64,000 nucleotides of DNA, from NCBI GenBank assembly GCA_043808235.1, contig JAZDFC010000057.1, positions 62,001 through 126,000 on the forward strand, given 5' to 3'. The stretch comes from JAZDFC01 sp043808235 (GTDB lineage Bacteria > Bacteroidota > Ignavibacteria > Ignavibacteriales > Melioribacteraceae). The notes below the pieces were generated by a model, which was not told the DNA's origin, ran no database searches, and saw nothing but the letters and a program-made list of their open reading frames with translations. Both the position numbers and the translations under genes were made by a program. Of the stretch, positions 1 to 7,990 are shown in pieces. The stretch's first letter is position 1; every line of letters starts with the position of its first letter.

Positions 1-21
1 GTTATATAAATCAATCGAGGA

Positions 22-65
22 GGCATCGTCGTAACAAATATGCAATGGCGACGCTTCTTTTTTTT
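22..65 (+). terminator. Possible rho-independent terminator
   Basis: A short imperfect stem (CGTCG near 27-31 against CGACG near 49-53) is followed by eight T residues at 58-65. It would end a gene lying left of the window. The stem is weak, so this is tentative. Confidence 0.4.
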
Positions 66-100
66 AATTAGTTTTGATATTAGAGATATAAAGGAATGTA

Positions 101-1117
101 ATGAAAGTATATTCGAAAAAAGAATTAAACAATTTTGAGTTTTCGCTTACCTATGATGATATCAGTCTTATTCCAACTCAAATCTCAAGAATAAAAAGCC
201 GGGCAGAAGCAAATACGGCTTGCGAATTTCTCGGTGCAAAACTCGCGCTTCCGGTCATATCAAGTCCAATGGATACTGTAACAGGAATAGAAATGGCTAC
301 CGAACTCGATTCGCTTGGCGCAATTGGTGTCGTCAACCGGTTCGATGCATCGCTAAACGAATTATTAAAAGGGAATGATGAACCTGTAAATATAAAAGCG
401 GTTTCCATAGGATTAAATACACCGGAGAACTTAGTAGAGAAATTAGCAAGTAAGGGCTTAATAATTTGCATTGATACGGCAAATGCTAATAATGTTACTG
501 TGCTAGAAAAATGTGAAGAGCTTAAAAAGAAATATCCGGTAAAGATTATCGTAGGCAATATCGCCCATGGTTCTACTCTTAAGCAGTTAGTTGATGCAGG
601 TGCTGATGCTGTGAGAATAGGAATTGGAGGCGGAAGCGTATGCACTACTTCTATTCAAACGGGGATTGGAATTGGGCAGGTATCTTCCCTGTTGAATGTG
701 TTTTTTGCTCGTGAAAAGGATAAACTCCCCATTCAATTGATTGCCGACGGCGGAATTAAAAGCCCCGGCGATGTTGCCAAAGCGATTGCCCTCGGCGCTG
801 ATGTGGTTATGCTCGGTCGTATGCTTGCCGGAACAAAAGAAACGCCCGGTGAGGTTATTAAATACAATGATCAATTATGGAAAAAATATCGAGGTTCCGC
901 TTCATTCGGTGTTAAAATGAAAGGCGAATTTATTGAGGGTGAAGAGACGATGATACCGTACAAAGGGCCGGTAAGAAACGTAATTAATGCGATATCCGAT
1001 GGACTGAAAAGCGCCATGAGTTACCTAAATAGTTTTACCTTTTCGGAATTAAAAAATGTTGATACTTTTGCTGTTCTCAGCAATAGTTCATATATAGAAA
1101 GATTGCCAAAAAAATAA
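101..1117 (+). CDS. IMP dehydrogenase/GMP reductase family protein without CBS domains
   Basis: A 338-residue TIM-barrel oxidoreductase of the IMPDH/GMPR family, which interconverts IMP, XMP and GMP with NAD(P). The catalytic loop GIGGGSVCTTS places the nucleophilic cysteine at about residue 181, and the phosphate-binding GG(I) and GRMLAGT segments follow. There is no room for the two CBS domains of a typical IMPDH of about 490 residues. The C-terminal part (EGEETMIPYKGPV, then a LKSAMSYLN helix) resembles GMP reductase more than the IMPDH flap. The gene stands alone, with a TPR gene 120 bp downstream. Family membership is firm; which of the two reactions it runs is not, so no symbol is given. 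Confidence 0.85.
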   Translation: MKVYSKKELNNFEFSLTYDDISLIPTQISRIKSRAEANTACEFLGAKLALPVISSPMDTVTGIEMATELDSLGAIGVVNRFDASLNELLKGNDEPVNIKAVSIGLNTPENLVEKLASKGLIICIDTANANNVTVLEKCEELKKKYPVKIIVGNIAHGSTLKQLVDAGADAVRIGIGGGSVCTTSIQTGIGIGQVSSLLNVFFAREKDKLPIQLIADGGIKSPGDVAKAIALGADVVMLGRMLAGTKETPGEVIKYNDQLWKKYRGSASFGVKMKGEFIEGEETMIPYKGPVRNVINAISDGLKSAMSYLNSFTFSELKNVDTFAVLSNSSYIERLPKK

Positions 1118-1237
1118 TCTGTTACCGAAAATAAATTCATTAAGAATTTCGGAATAATAGATTGTTGTATTTTAATACTAAACTTTGTACCGGTTTATTC
1201 CGATAATGTATTTGTAAGTTTCAACAGAGAGAGCAAA

Positions 1238-2851
1238 ATGGGTTTATTAGATAATATTTTTTCGTCAAAAAAAGTATCGGCATTGCTGCGTAAAGCCGCC
1301 GATTTTATTTCTGAAAAGGATTACAAAAATTCATTGCAAATCTATTCCGAAGTATTGGAATTGGAACCGGCAAATATTGACGCCAAATATGGTAGAGCGG
1401 TTTGTAATTTTAACCTCAATAATTTCCCTTCAGCTGAAAAGGACTTCAATGATCTAGTAAATGCCGATACCCAACCGTCGCCAAATAGTTTTTATTATTT
1501 AGCGATGATAAAATATGATTCGGGGAATCTTGTTGACGCACTGTTTTTCACCAATAAATTTCTCGTTGTAAGTCTTAAAAAGTCGGAAGGGTATCATTTA
1601 CGAGCCAAGATTAAACATGATCAAAAAGAATATTTGCAGGCTTTGGACGATGCGCAAAAAGCATTCGATCTAATGCCCGATTCTCATGATGCATTATACT
1701 TGCTTGCCAAAATACACTATGAACTACATGAATATAAAAAGGCGGTAGTTCTTTTCAATAAACTGATTGAAGTCAACTCAAATTATTTGAATGCGTTTAT
1801 CTATCGCGGACTTTCCAGACAAAATTTACAAGAACCAAATGAAGCATTAAATGATTTTGATGAGGCGATCAAAATTAATCCGAAATCTGCAGAAGCTCAT
1901 TATGGCAAGTCTGTTACTTTATATAATAGTAAACAATCGGACGAAGCGCTTTTTAATTTGAACAAAGCAATAGATCTCAACAACAATTATTACGATGCGT
2001 ATTTATTGCGAGCTGAAATTTATTACAAAATGGATATGCCGGACGAATCCTTTAAAGATTATAATAAACTCATTGAATTGGAACCATCAAATCCGGAATT
2101 TTATTTTAGATCGGCCAAGCTGAAAAAAGCGCTTTTTGATTTTAAAGGTGCCTACTCTTACTGTAAGAAAGCTTTGGAACTTGAAGAAAAAATTGAATAC
2201 ATTGTCGAACTTTCAGAGATTGAAGAAGCGAACGAAAATTACACCACTGCTTTGGAGCTGGTGAACAAAGCGATAACACTTAACTCGAAGGATCACCACT
2301 TATTTATCAAAAGAGGAATTCTTCAGTTCAAGAATAAATCTTATCACGAGGCGCTCAAAGATTTTAACGAGGTCTTGAAAATTGATCCGAAGTGTTGTGA
2401 GGCGTTTTATTACAGAGCCAAAGTAAAGGAAGTTTTTAGCGATACTCATGGTGCAATGTCGGATTACACTCTCGCTTTGAGCAATCCGGATTATTTTGAT
2501 GCGTATTTGGATCGTGGAAAATTACGTCTTGAGGACAAACAATTTAGAGCAGCAGAACTTGATTTTACTAAAGCATTAAAATTACGTCCGCAAAGCTCAA
2601 GGATATTTTTCCTTAGGGCTAATGCTTTGAAAAATATGGGTAAGAATAACGAAGCTATTGACGATTTAGATAAAGCTATCTCTCTTAATCTATCCTATGT
2701 TTGTGCATATTTTATGAGGGGATTCCTGAACTTTAGCATAAGGAGATATAAATTAGCGCTTGCAGATTGGGAACAGACTTTAAGACTCGACAAAAATTAT
2801 TACTCCAAACTTACTCCTTATATTGAAAGTGCTAGAGCGAAGTTGGCCTGA
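1238..2851 (+). CDS. Tetratricopeptide repeat protein
   Basis: A 537-residue protein built almost entirely of TPR units of about 34 residues, recognisable by repeated patterns such as YLNAFIYRGLSRQNLQEPNE and EALKDFNEVLKIDPKCCEAF. About 14 repeats can be followed from residue 13 to the C-terminus. There is no signal peptide or membrane segment, so it is probably cytoplasmic and acts as a protein-protein scaffold. A purine-rich GAGAGAGC lies just upstream of the ATG. TPR proteins cannot be given a function from sequence alone, and the neighbours do not help. Confidence 0.8.
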   Translation: MGLLDNIFSSKKVSALLRKAADFISEKDYKNSLQIYSEVLELEPANIDAKYGRAVCNFNLNNFPSAEKDFNDLVNADTQPSPNSFYYLAMIKYDSGNLVDALFFTNKFLVVSLKKSEGYHLRAKIKHDQKEYLQALDDAQKAFDLMPDSHDALYLLAKIHYELHEYKKAVVLFNKLIEVNSNYLNAFIYRGLSRQNLQEPNEALNDFDEAIKINPKSAEAHYGKSVTLYNSKQSDEALFNLNKAIDLNNNYYDAYLLRAEIYYKMDMPDESFKDYNKLIELEPSNPEFYFRSAKLKKALFDFKGAYSYCKKALELEEKIEYIVELSEIEEANENYTTALELVNKAITLNSKDHHLFIKRGILQFKNKSYHEALKDFNEVLKIDPKCCEAFYYRAKVKEVFSDTHGAMSDYTLALSNPDYFDAYLDRGKLRLEDKQFRAAELDFTKALKLRPQSSRIFFLRANALKNMGKNNEAIDDLDKAISLNLSYVCAYFMRGFLNFSIRRYKLALADWEQTLRLDKNYYSKLTPYIESARAKLA

Positions 2852-2880
2852 TTTTACTTTAGGGTACCTCTAAAAACCAT

Positions 2881-2945
2881 TTATTTTAAAAATAGCACAC
2901 AGATAAACGCAGATTAGACGGATTTTCGCAGATTATTATTGAGTT
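2881..2945. repeat. Degenerate intergenic repeat-like sequence
   Basis: Between two convergent genes lies a run with the words CACAGATAAACGCAGATT and CGCAGATT. Similar words (AACGCAGATT, CGCAGATAAA) appear near 31945 and 50507. It looks like decayed dispersed repeat DNA, and no gene is seen. Confidence 0.35.
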
Positions 2946-2964
2946 TTTAGAGCTGCCCTTTAGA

Positions 2965-3363
2965 TTAAACTGCAATTTTTTCGATTGGTGTTACAAAATC
3001 ATCTTCTGTTTTATTCCGAATGAACAAATCGGTTTGAATAAAACGTAAAGGCGCGAAATATCTTTTCATTCGTTTCGGTGCGTCATTCATAATAATTTTG
3101 TTTTCAAAAGTCTCATTCTTCCTTTTCGAAAATATCGAATTAAATTTCTTTTTGGAAAGGATTTCCTTGGCTATGGGTACAACTTTTCTACTGCTGATGA
3201 GCGCAATTATCATTGGACGAAGAACAAAATCGGAAATTAAAATTTCCGGATTACCAAAAAAGAGCCTTCGAACTTTATAGCTTACGTAAGCGATGAGTAC
3301 TACGGATGTTCCACCAGAAATAAATATTAATAAGCTAAAATAGATTACTTTAGTTAATTCCAT
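2965..3363 (-). CDS. Small membrane-anchored protein of unknown function
   Basis: A 132-residue protein with one N-terminal hydrophobic segment (about residues 5-27) that ends in the motif YVSYKVRR, followed by a basic, probably cytoplasmic tail. I do not recognise a family. The neighbouring minus-strand gene (3476-4084) has a very similar N-terminus (hydrophobic segment, then SYITYKVK), so the two may share a membrane-anchor type or derive from a duplication. It converges with the upstream TPR gene. Confidence 0.55.
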   Translation of the reverse strand: MELTKVIYFSLLIFISGGTSVVLIAYVSYKVRRLFFGNPEILISDFVLRPMIIALISSRKVVPIAKEILSKKKFNSIFSKRKNETFENKIIMNDAPKRMKRYFAPLRFIQTDLFIRNKTEDDFVTPIEKIAV

Positions 3364-3475
3364 AGAAGTTAATAGAAATTATTTGTGCAGAAAAATTTAA
3401 ATAACGCGGCGTGAATTTATAGAATTGTCTGTGTTAAATGCAACTCAAATAAAGACTGATAAAAGGAGTTAGTTA

Positions 3476-4084
3476 TCAGATAGAGCTTGTTTGTATTTGG
3501 TTAAGATCTCCCCCTTCAATATCGGAATAAAAGTTAAAGAAATTGAGATTAGATAAATCTGTTTTGGATTTGGATAATTCTTTCTTCAATTCTGGTTTCT
3601 TTTTCTGATCAACACGCTTTTCGGTGGATAATATCCTTACTACTTCGAGGCGGGGTTTGTTGCTGTGGACTTTTTTCTCTTTCTTAACTCTTTCCGAAAA
3701 ATTTGATTTTTCTTTTAATTCATTATGATTTTTTCGCTCATCCCTAATTTGATGCTTTGCATTTATTGATTTTCTGGAATGTTCGAGCGATTCTTGATAA
3801 GCCATTTGCTTACTAAGAACCGGCGGAGAGTTTTTAACCGGATTTTTTGCAATTGGGTAAACGGTATTATTTACATTCTTACCTGTAACAATTTTCTGCG
3901 AGTGCGATGAAGAATGCGATCGTAGAATCGGAATTGCAAGTTTCGGCTGGGCTGCCGGTTCAGCTTTAGGAAAACTGGTTTCGTCTACTTTTACTTTATA
4001 GGTTATGTATGAAATGGATATAATAATTATCATTAATGCTGCGAAGATTGCTACGCTCGTGTAAATTATCGGAAGTAATGACAT
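3476..4084 (-). CDS. Membrane-anchored basic, low-complexity protein
   Basis: A 202-residue protein with an N-terminal membrane segment (about residues 6-29, ending SYITYKVK) and a long polar tail rich in Lys, Ser, Glu and Asn with no clear fold. The N-terminus resembles that of the gene at 2965-3363. An upstream region of 310 bp separates it from the divergently transcribed HU gene. No function can be named, and the tail looks disordered. Confidence 0.55.
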   Translation of the reverse strand: MSLLPIIYTSVAIFAALMIIIISISYITYKVKVDETSFPKAEPAAQPKLAIPILRSHSSSHSQKIVTGKNVNNTVYPIAKNPVKNSPPVLSKQMAYQESLEHSRKSINAKHQIRDERKNHNELKEKSNFSERVKKEKKVHSNKPRLEVVRILSTEKRVDQKKKPELKKELSKSKTDLSNLNFFNFYSDIEGGDLNQIQTSSI

Positions 4085-4318
4085 TCTTAATCCTTTTATT
4101 TTTGGTAATTAAAACAAGTTATGTGCCATCGCTTTAGTTGTTGATTCACGATAATTTCAATCCGTTTATAGCTTAATATGAGATTGTGTATTAAGGTGAT
4201 ACACGGAAATCTCATTTCAATAATTATGGTTCTGTATGATTTTGATTTATAAATAGGAGGTTTCTTTCACAACTCGAACGCAGTATTTGGGGAAACATGT
4301 CTTCTTTTTCGGTTACGT

Positions 4319-4348
4319 TTGATTTTACTCTTATTTTTAATATCTTTG
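4319..4348 (+). promoter_or_regulatory. Bacteroidota-type promoter of the HU gene
   Basis: TTG at 4319-4321 is followed after 19 bases by TATCTTTG at 4341-4348. This matches the TTG/TAnnTTTG consensus known for the primary sigma factor of Bacteroidota. It lies 46 bp ahead of the HU start codon, giving a leader of about 40 nt. Confidence 0.55.
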
Positions 4349-4394
4349 CCCGCCTTGTTAAATATAATTATTAAAAAGAGTTAGGGGAATATTA

Positions 4395-4700
4395 ATGACG
4401 AAAGCCGACATAGTAGAAAAAGTTGCGGAAGGTACCGGTTTAACAAAATTAGAGACCGAGGCAATTATTGAAGGCTTTTTGAATACAGTAATTCAATCTT
4501 TACGCGACGGAAAGGGAATTGAGATTAGAGGTTTCGGCAGCTATAAAGTAAAAAAGAAAAACGCCCGTTTTGCCCGTAATCCGAGAAGTGGTGAAAAAGT
4601 TTTTGTGGAAGAGCATTTTGTCCCGGTATTTAAATTTTCCAAGGACTTTAAAACCTCGGTTGACAAAGGAATGAAGGACAATAAGAAAAAAGTAAATTAA
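4395..4700 (+). CDS. HU-family DNA-binding protein
   Basis: A 101-residue member of the HU/IHF family, dimeric proteins that bend and compact DNA. Visible features are the N-terminal helices (MTKADIVEKVAEGTGLTK), the conserved IRGFGSY turn before the beta-arm, and the arm itself with RNPRSGEKV. Length is slightly above the usual 90 residues because of a Lys-rich tail. AGGGG lies upstream of the ATG, and a Bacteroidota-like promoter is at 4319-4348. The zinc-ribbon/TPR gene begins 6 bp after the stop and is probably cotranscribed. Confidence 0.92.
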   Translation: MTKADIVEKVAEGTGLTKLETEAIIEGFLNTVIQSLRDGKGIEIRGFGSYKVKKKNARFARNPRSGEKVFVEEHFVPVFKFSKDFKTSVDKGMKDNKKKVN

Positions 4701-4706
4701 TTTTTT

Positions 4707-5498
4707 TTGAGATTTAAGATCGATAGCATCAAACAAAATAAAGAAGAAATATTTAATTGTAGTATTTGCGGAACCGAGAATCCATCAACAAATTTGCATT
4801 GTGAAAATTGCGGCGGATTATTAAGGAACAAGCACGTTAGTTCTGGTAAGCATTCAGATTCGGCTAACCGTGATACCGATGGTAAAAATAATCCAGTGGC
4901 AAAAAAAACCAGCAGCCAAAAACCAACAAAGCCGCTGAATTTAAAGACCACATCATTGATGTATATTGTGATTGCGCTATTTGTTTTTGGCGCTGTAATA
5001 CTTTTTGCTGCAGGAGTATTTGATTCACCGGGTGTTCCGCAGATCGCACAGGTCTCAAACAACTCACCCGATCCTCACGGTGGTGCGGATTTAGAACAAC
5101 TGCAAAAGATTAATGATCTGGAAAAAGTTGTCGAAAATAATCCCGGGGATTACGATTCGTTATTAAAATTAGCGCATGCTCTTAACGATTCCGGGTTTTA
5201 TGAACGCGCTATTGAAATGTATGAAAAATATCTCGCGGTGAATGCGCAGAATGCCGATGTTTTTGTTGACGAAGGTGTTTGTTATTATCAATTGAAAAAA
5301 TATGATGCTGCTGTTGCAACGATGAAGAAAGCATTGGAAATAAATCCGAAACATCAGATTGCTCATTTCAATCTTGGTATCGTAAATTTTTCGAATAATA
5401 AAATAGATGAAGCGAAGATGTGGTGGAAGAAGGCTGTTGAGCTGGATCCCTCTACTGAAATTGCTGCTAAAGCTCAGGAATTAATAAATTCAAATTAG
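4707..5498 (+). CDS. Zinc-ribbon, single-pass membrane TPR protein
   Basis: A 263-residue protein read from a TTG codon. An N-terminal zinc ribbon has four cysteines (C18, C21, C32, C35, pattern CxxC-N10-CxxC). A Lys-rich linker leads to a single membrane segment near residues 88-110, followed by about three TPR repeats (145-260). This suggests a cytoplasmic metal-binding head and a TPR domain across the membrane. It sits in one transcription unit with HU before it and the 31-aa basic peptide 14 bp after it. No good Shine-Dalgarno precedes the TTG, so the exact start is uncertain. Confidence 0.7.
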   Translation: MRFKIDSIKQNKEEIFNCSICGTENPSTNLHCENCGGLLRNKHVSSGKHSDSANRDTDGKNNPVAKKTSSQKPTKPLNLKTTSLMYIVIALFVFGAVILFAAGVFDSPGVPQIAQVSNNSPDPHGGADLEQLQKINDLEKVVENNPGDYDSLLKLAHALNDSGFYERAIEMYEKYLAVNAQNADVFVDEGVCYYQLKKYDAAVATMKKALEINPKHQIAHFNLGIVNFSNNKIDEAKMWWKKAVELDPSTEIAAKAQELINSN

Positions 5499-5500
5499 TC

Positions 5501-5506
5501 GGAGGT
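5501..5506 (+). promoter_or_regulatory. Strong Shine-Dalgarno of the 31-aa peptide gene
   Basis: GGAGGT lies 6 bases ahead of the ATG at 5513. It fixes the start and supports translation of this very short gene. Confidence 0.7.
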
Positions 5507-5512
5507 TAGTAT

Positions 5513-5608
5513 ATGCCGTGTGGCAGAAAAAGAAAACGTCATAAAATGGCGACGCATAAGAGAAAGAAAAGACTACGTAAGAATCGTCATAAAAAGAAAT
5601 TACGTTAG
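5513..5608 (+). CDS. 31-aa highly basic ribosomal-type peptide (AURKAIP1/COX24, bS22/mS38-like)
   Basis: A 31-codon gene beginning MPCGRKRKRHKMATHKR. More than half of the residues are Lys or Arg, and the K-M-x-x-H-K-R-K-K-R core fits the AURKAIP1/COX24 family. In that family mitochondrial mS38 and actinobacterial bS22 are tiny proteins of the small ribosomal subunit that bind rRNA near the decoding site. Family assignment is from motif memory; the ribosomal role here is inference. A perfect GGAGGT ribosome binding site precedes it, it follows the zinc-ribbon/TPR gene closely, and a strong terminator lies 72 bp downstream. Gene finders with a length cut-off would miss it. Confidence 0.82.
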   Translation: MPCGRKRKRHKMATHKRKKRLRKNRHKKKLR

Positions 5609-5680
5609 TTGATCATAATTTCCTCGAATGGTTTTAGGAAATACATGTTCGATGTTCGTGGAATGAAAATCTAAAATCTC

Positions 5681-5709
5681 ACCCGCCCAATTTTTTATTG
5701 GGCGGGTTT
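5681..5709 (+). terminator. Rho-independent terminator
   Basis: The stem ACCCGCCCAAT pairs perfectly with ATTGGGCGGGT around a T-rich loop, followed by TTTA. It ends the HU to basic-peptide transcription unit, just before tRNA-Thr. Confidence 0.8.
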
Positions 5710-5711
5710 AA

Positions 5712-5784
5712 GCCATCTTAGCTCAGTTGGTAGAGCAGCTCACTCGTAATGAGCAGGTCGTGAGTTCAAGTCTCATAGATGGCT
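5712..5784 (+). tRNA. tRNA-Thr (anticodon CGT)
   Basis: A 73-nt cloverleaf: acceptor GCCATCT pairs with AGATGGC, the D arm is GCTC..GAGC, and the anticodon stem GCTCA/TGAGC carries loop CTCGTAA with anticodon CGT (reads ACG). The T arm has TTCAAGT. The discriminator is T and CCA is not encoded. Confidence 0.93.
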
Positions 5785-5876
5785 CAATTAATCCATCCAT
5801 TTGAGATTCGAATTTATTATCCAAAGCAATTACAGCTAAAAGTACTTGCAGTTTGGCTTTTTTACAATAACTCTTT

Positions 5877-5906
5877 CTGCAAGCTGCCGGCTGCTAACTG
5901 CAAGCT
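5877..5906. repeat. GCAAGCTGC word repeat
   Basis: The words GCAAGCTGC, CGGCTGC and GCAAGCTG follow one another in the 3' flank of the S41 peptidase gene. The same words recur at 45823-45854. No function is known. Confidence 0.4.
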
Positions 5907-5912
5907 GATATA

Positions 5913-7307
5913 TTATTCTACTCCCAGCCTTTTCAATACCTCCACTGCATTTGTATTTTGCAGATTAAGTTCAAGCGATTTTTTATAATTCAGTATCGCG
6001 TTCGTGTTGTCGCCTGCCGTCATATATGCTTCGCCGAGACTATCATAAACATTTGCCGATTCAGGGAATGCCTTAACATTATACTTAAGAAGTGAAATTG
6101 CCATTTCAATCTTCCCGGCCCCTATCTTTTCATAACCAAACTGGTTTATCATAACTTCGTCAATCAGTTCCTTTGTTAATGCGTTTTCAAGAGCTGTAAT
6201 TAAGAATTTTTCTGCTTCCATTGTTTTCTTTTCATCGAATAGTCTTTCTGCTTTCGCAATATTTGATTCGAGTTCTGCAGCATGCTGTTTCACCAACTTA
6301 TCTTTGGCTTCGTTACGGGTTTTTGCCGCATCGCGTGCAAGTAGCAGCGCTGTATCGAGAGCTTCATCTGCCGTACATTTTATTTCCGGGACAACTCCAA
6401 CACCTTCCCAGTTAGTTTTTGTTATTGGATTTATTGCTCTGCCGGTTGGAATAAATACGGCGAATGTACCGGTTATCGGAACCATTCCCCCCGGATTGGC
6501 TCCGCCGCCGGTTGTCTCGCCGATTAGTGTGCCGCGTTTCTGCGTCTGGATATTATACGCGAATTCCTCACCGCCGGAAAATGTATAATTGCTTGTTAAT
6601 AAAAACAATGGAACATCAGCCATCTTTTTCCCATCCACTTTCTCGAATGTTATATAATCTATCGTTTGGTTTGTCCTGCGATAATACAGACTGTTTATAT
6701 GCGTCGATTTCTCAAACAAGTAACTGCTCACATATTGAATGAGATCGGGATTACCGCCGCCGTTGTGACGTAAATCGATTATTAATGCATCCGAGCCTGA
6801 TAAAAGATTCATTGCCCTGTCGGCATAATCCTTTGCCAATGCGAGCGGGGGAAAACCGGTTAAATCAAGATAGCCTATATTCCCTTCCAATTTCTCAACC
6901 TTTCTGAAACCGTAATTAATATTCTCAAGCATTTTCTTCGTCTCATAATTCTGAATTATCGGATTCGGGCGTTCTGCCGGTGCCGAGAGCTGAGTCGGTC
7001 TAACTCTCACGCGCATATGTCTATCGTTGCTTATCGATTGAACTTCATTCGTCATTAAATCCGCGAATTCCGTTGCGTCGGTAATATTATCGAATGCGCC
7101 CGCGGCGAGTTTTGCCTTGAGATGTTTCTCAATCTGTGCTGCCACCTCTGCGAAGACGTAATTATCGTTCAACTGTTTTGAAACATTCTCAACAAACGCC
7201 TCGCGCTCTTCCTTTGTGATGTTCTTATTTTCCTGTGCGCATGTAATAAATGAAACTGCCAGAAGCAGAATAAAAACTGTTTTAAGAAAACTAAATTTGG
7301 AAAACAT
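5913..7307 (-). CDS. S41-family serine peptidase with C-terminal TPR (lipoprotein)
   Basis: A 464-residue exported protease of the C-terminal processing peptidase/IRBP-like S41 family. The N-terminus is a lipoprotein-type signal with a Cys near residue 23 (SFITCAQ). An N-terminal helical domain (30-110) precedes the S41 core. The catalytic serine sits in YTFSGGEEF (about S244) and the lysine in TQKRGTLIGE (about K257), with GETTGGGANPGG after it. The last 100 residues hold two or three TPR units (ANVYDSLGEAYMTAGDNTNA). It probably acts at the cell surface or in the periplasm, and its substrate is unknown. It is monocistronic. Confidence 0.88.
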   Translation of the reverse strand: MFSKFSFLKTVFILLLAVSFITCAQENKNITKEEREAFVENVSKQLNDNYVFAEVAAQIEKHLKAKLAAGAFDNITDATEFADLMTNEVQSISNDRHMRVRVRPTQLSAPAERPNPIIQNYETKKMLENINYGFRKVEKLEGNIGYLDLTGFPPLALAKDYADRAMNLLSGSDALIIDLRHNGGGNPDLIQYVSSYLFEKSTHINSLYYRRTNQTIDYITFEKVDGKKMADVPLFLLTSNYTFSGGEEFAYNIQTQKRGTLIGETTGGGANPGGMVPITGTFAVFIPTGRAINPITKTNWEGVGVVPEIKCTADEALDTALLLARDAAKTRNEAKDKLVKQHAAELESNIAKAERLFDEKKTMEAEKFLITALENALTKELIDEVMINQFGYEKIGAGKIEMAISLLKYNVKAFPESANVYDSLGEAYMTAGDNTNAILNYKKSLELNLQNTNAVEVLKRLGVE

Positions 7308-7495
7308 TTTTCCTCCCCAAGTGATTAAAAAGTTCGAAGGATTAGACGGAGGAAAAAGCGTAATGACTTACGGAGTTTTTGTTAAAAAGAGTTAAAAGAT
7401 GAGTAAGAAGAATTTTGGGGAATAGTGTCATAAGATAGTGATAATTTTTGAAATAAATTGTACTTTTTAATTATCAATAATTAAAAATACACATC

Positions 7496-7990
7496 ATGAA
7501 GAGAGCATTTTACTCAGAATCAATTGAAAATTTCTTAAAAATGTCGTTTGAAAATATCCTTGGCATATTGACAAAAAATAATGAGTTTTCTCTTGAGCAA
7601 ACGCAGCGAGATGCATGGTTGGAAGAAATAAAAATATTGAAAAGTGTCTTAATTCTATATAGTGGATCAATTTATATAGAATACTCAATTCCACGCATGG
7701 GACAAAGAATAGATACTGTCGTAATCATCGGATCGGTTATATTTACTTTTGAATTTAAAATTGGCGAATCAGAGTATACCTCATCTGCAGTTGATCAGGT
7801 AATGGATTATGCATTGGATCTAAAAAATTTCCACGAAACGAGTCATGACCATTTTATTGCTCCAATTCTTATATCTACAAAGGCAAAAGATATTTTTTCC
7901 CATATTTCATTAACACCTCATAATGATAAACTACTTTTCCCTATAAAAAGCAATGTTAATTTACTTAGTAAAGTACTTGAAAATGTTTAA
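7496..7990 (+). CDS. N-terminal nuclease-like part of a DUF2075 (COG3410-type) protein, cut by an in-frame TAA
   Basis: A 164-residue product ending at TAA 7988-7990. Residues 60-115 contain RIDTVVI..IFTFEFKIG, with an Asp and an E-x-K spacing like the PD-(D/E)XK nuclease core, then QVMDYALDLKNFH. The downstream gene starts in the same frame immediately after the stop, and its first residues (LLWENGRYHPTPT) read as the natural continuation. The simplest view is one protein of about 659 residues split by a single nonsense change. Two separately translated subunits, or a sequencing error, are alternatives. Confidence 0.65.
   Translation: MKRAFYSESIENFLKMSFENILGILTKNNEFSLEQTQRDAWLEEIKILKSVLILYSGSIYIEYSIPRMGQRIDTVVIIGSVIFTFEFKIGESEYTSSAVDQVMDYALDLKNFHETSHDHFIAPILISTKAKDIFSHISLTPHNDKLLFPIKSNVNLLSKVLENV

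Noticed and set aside
178..645. Minus-strand frames inside the IMPDH/GMPR gene and similar antisense frames in other strong genes
   Set aside because: They are shadows of well-supported coding genes and carry no recognisable domain.
4295..4366. 23-codon frame (MSSFSVTF..) upstream of HU, near an AGGAGG at about 4256
   Set aside because: The AGGAGG is too far from the ATG, and the frame overlaps the promoter elements; no support for a gene.
7988..7990. Programmed read-through or selenocysteine/pyrrolysine recoding at the TAA
   Set aside because: TAA is not used for Sec or Pyl, and no stem or conserved context is seen; a nonsense mutation is simpler.
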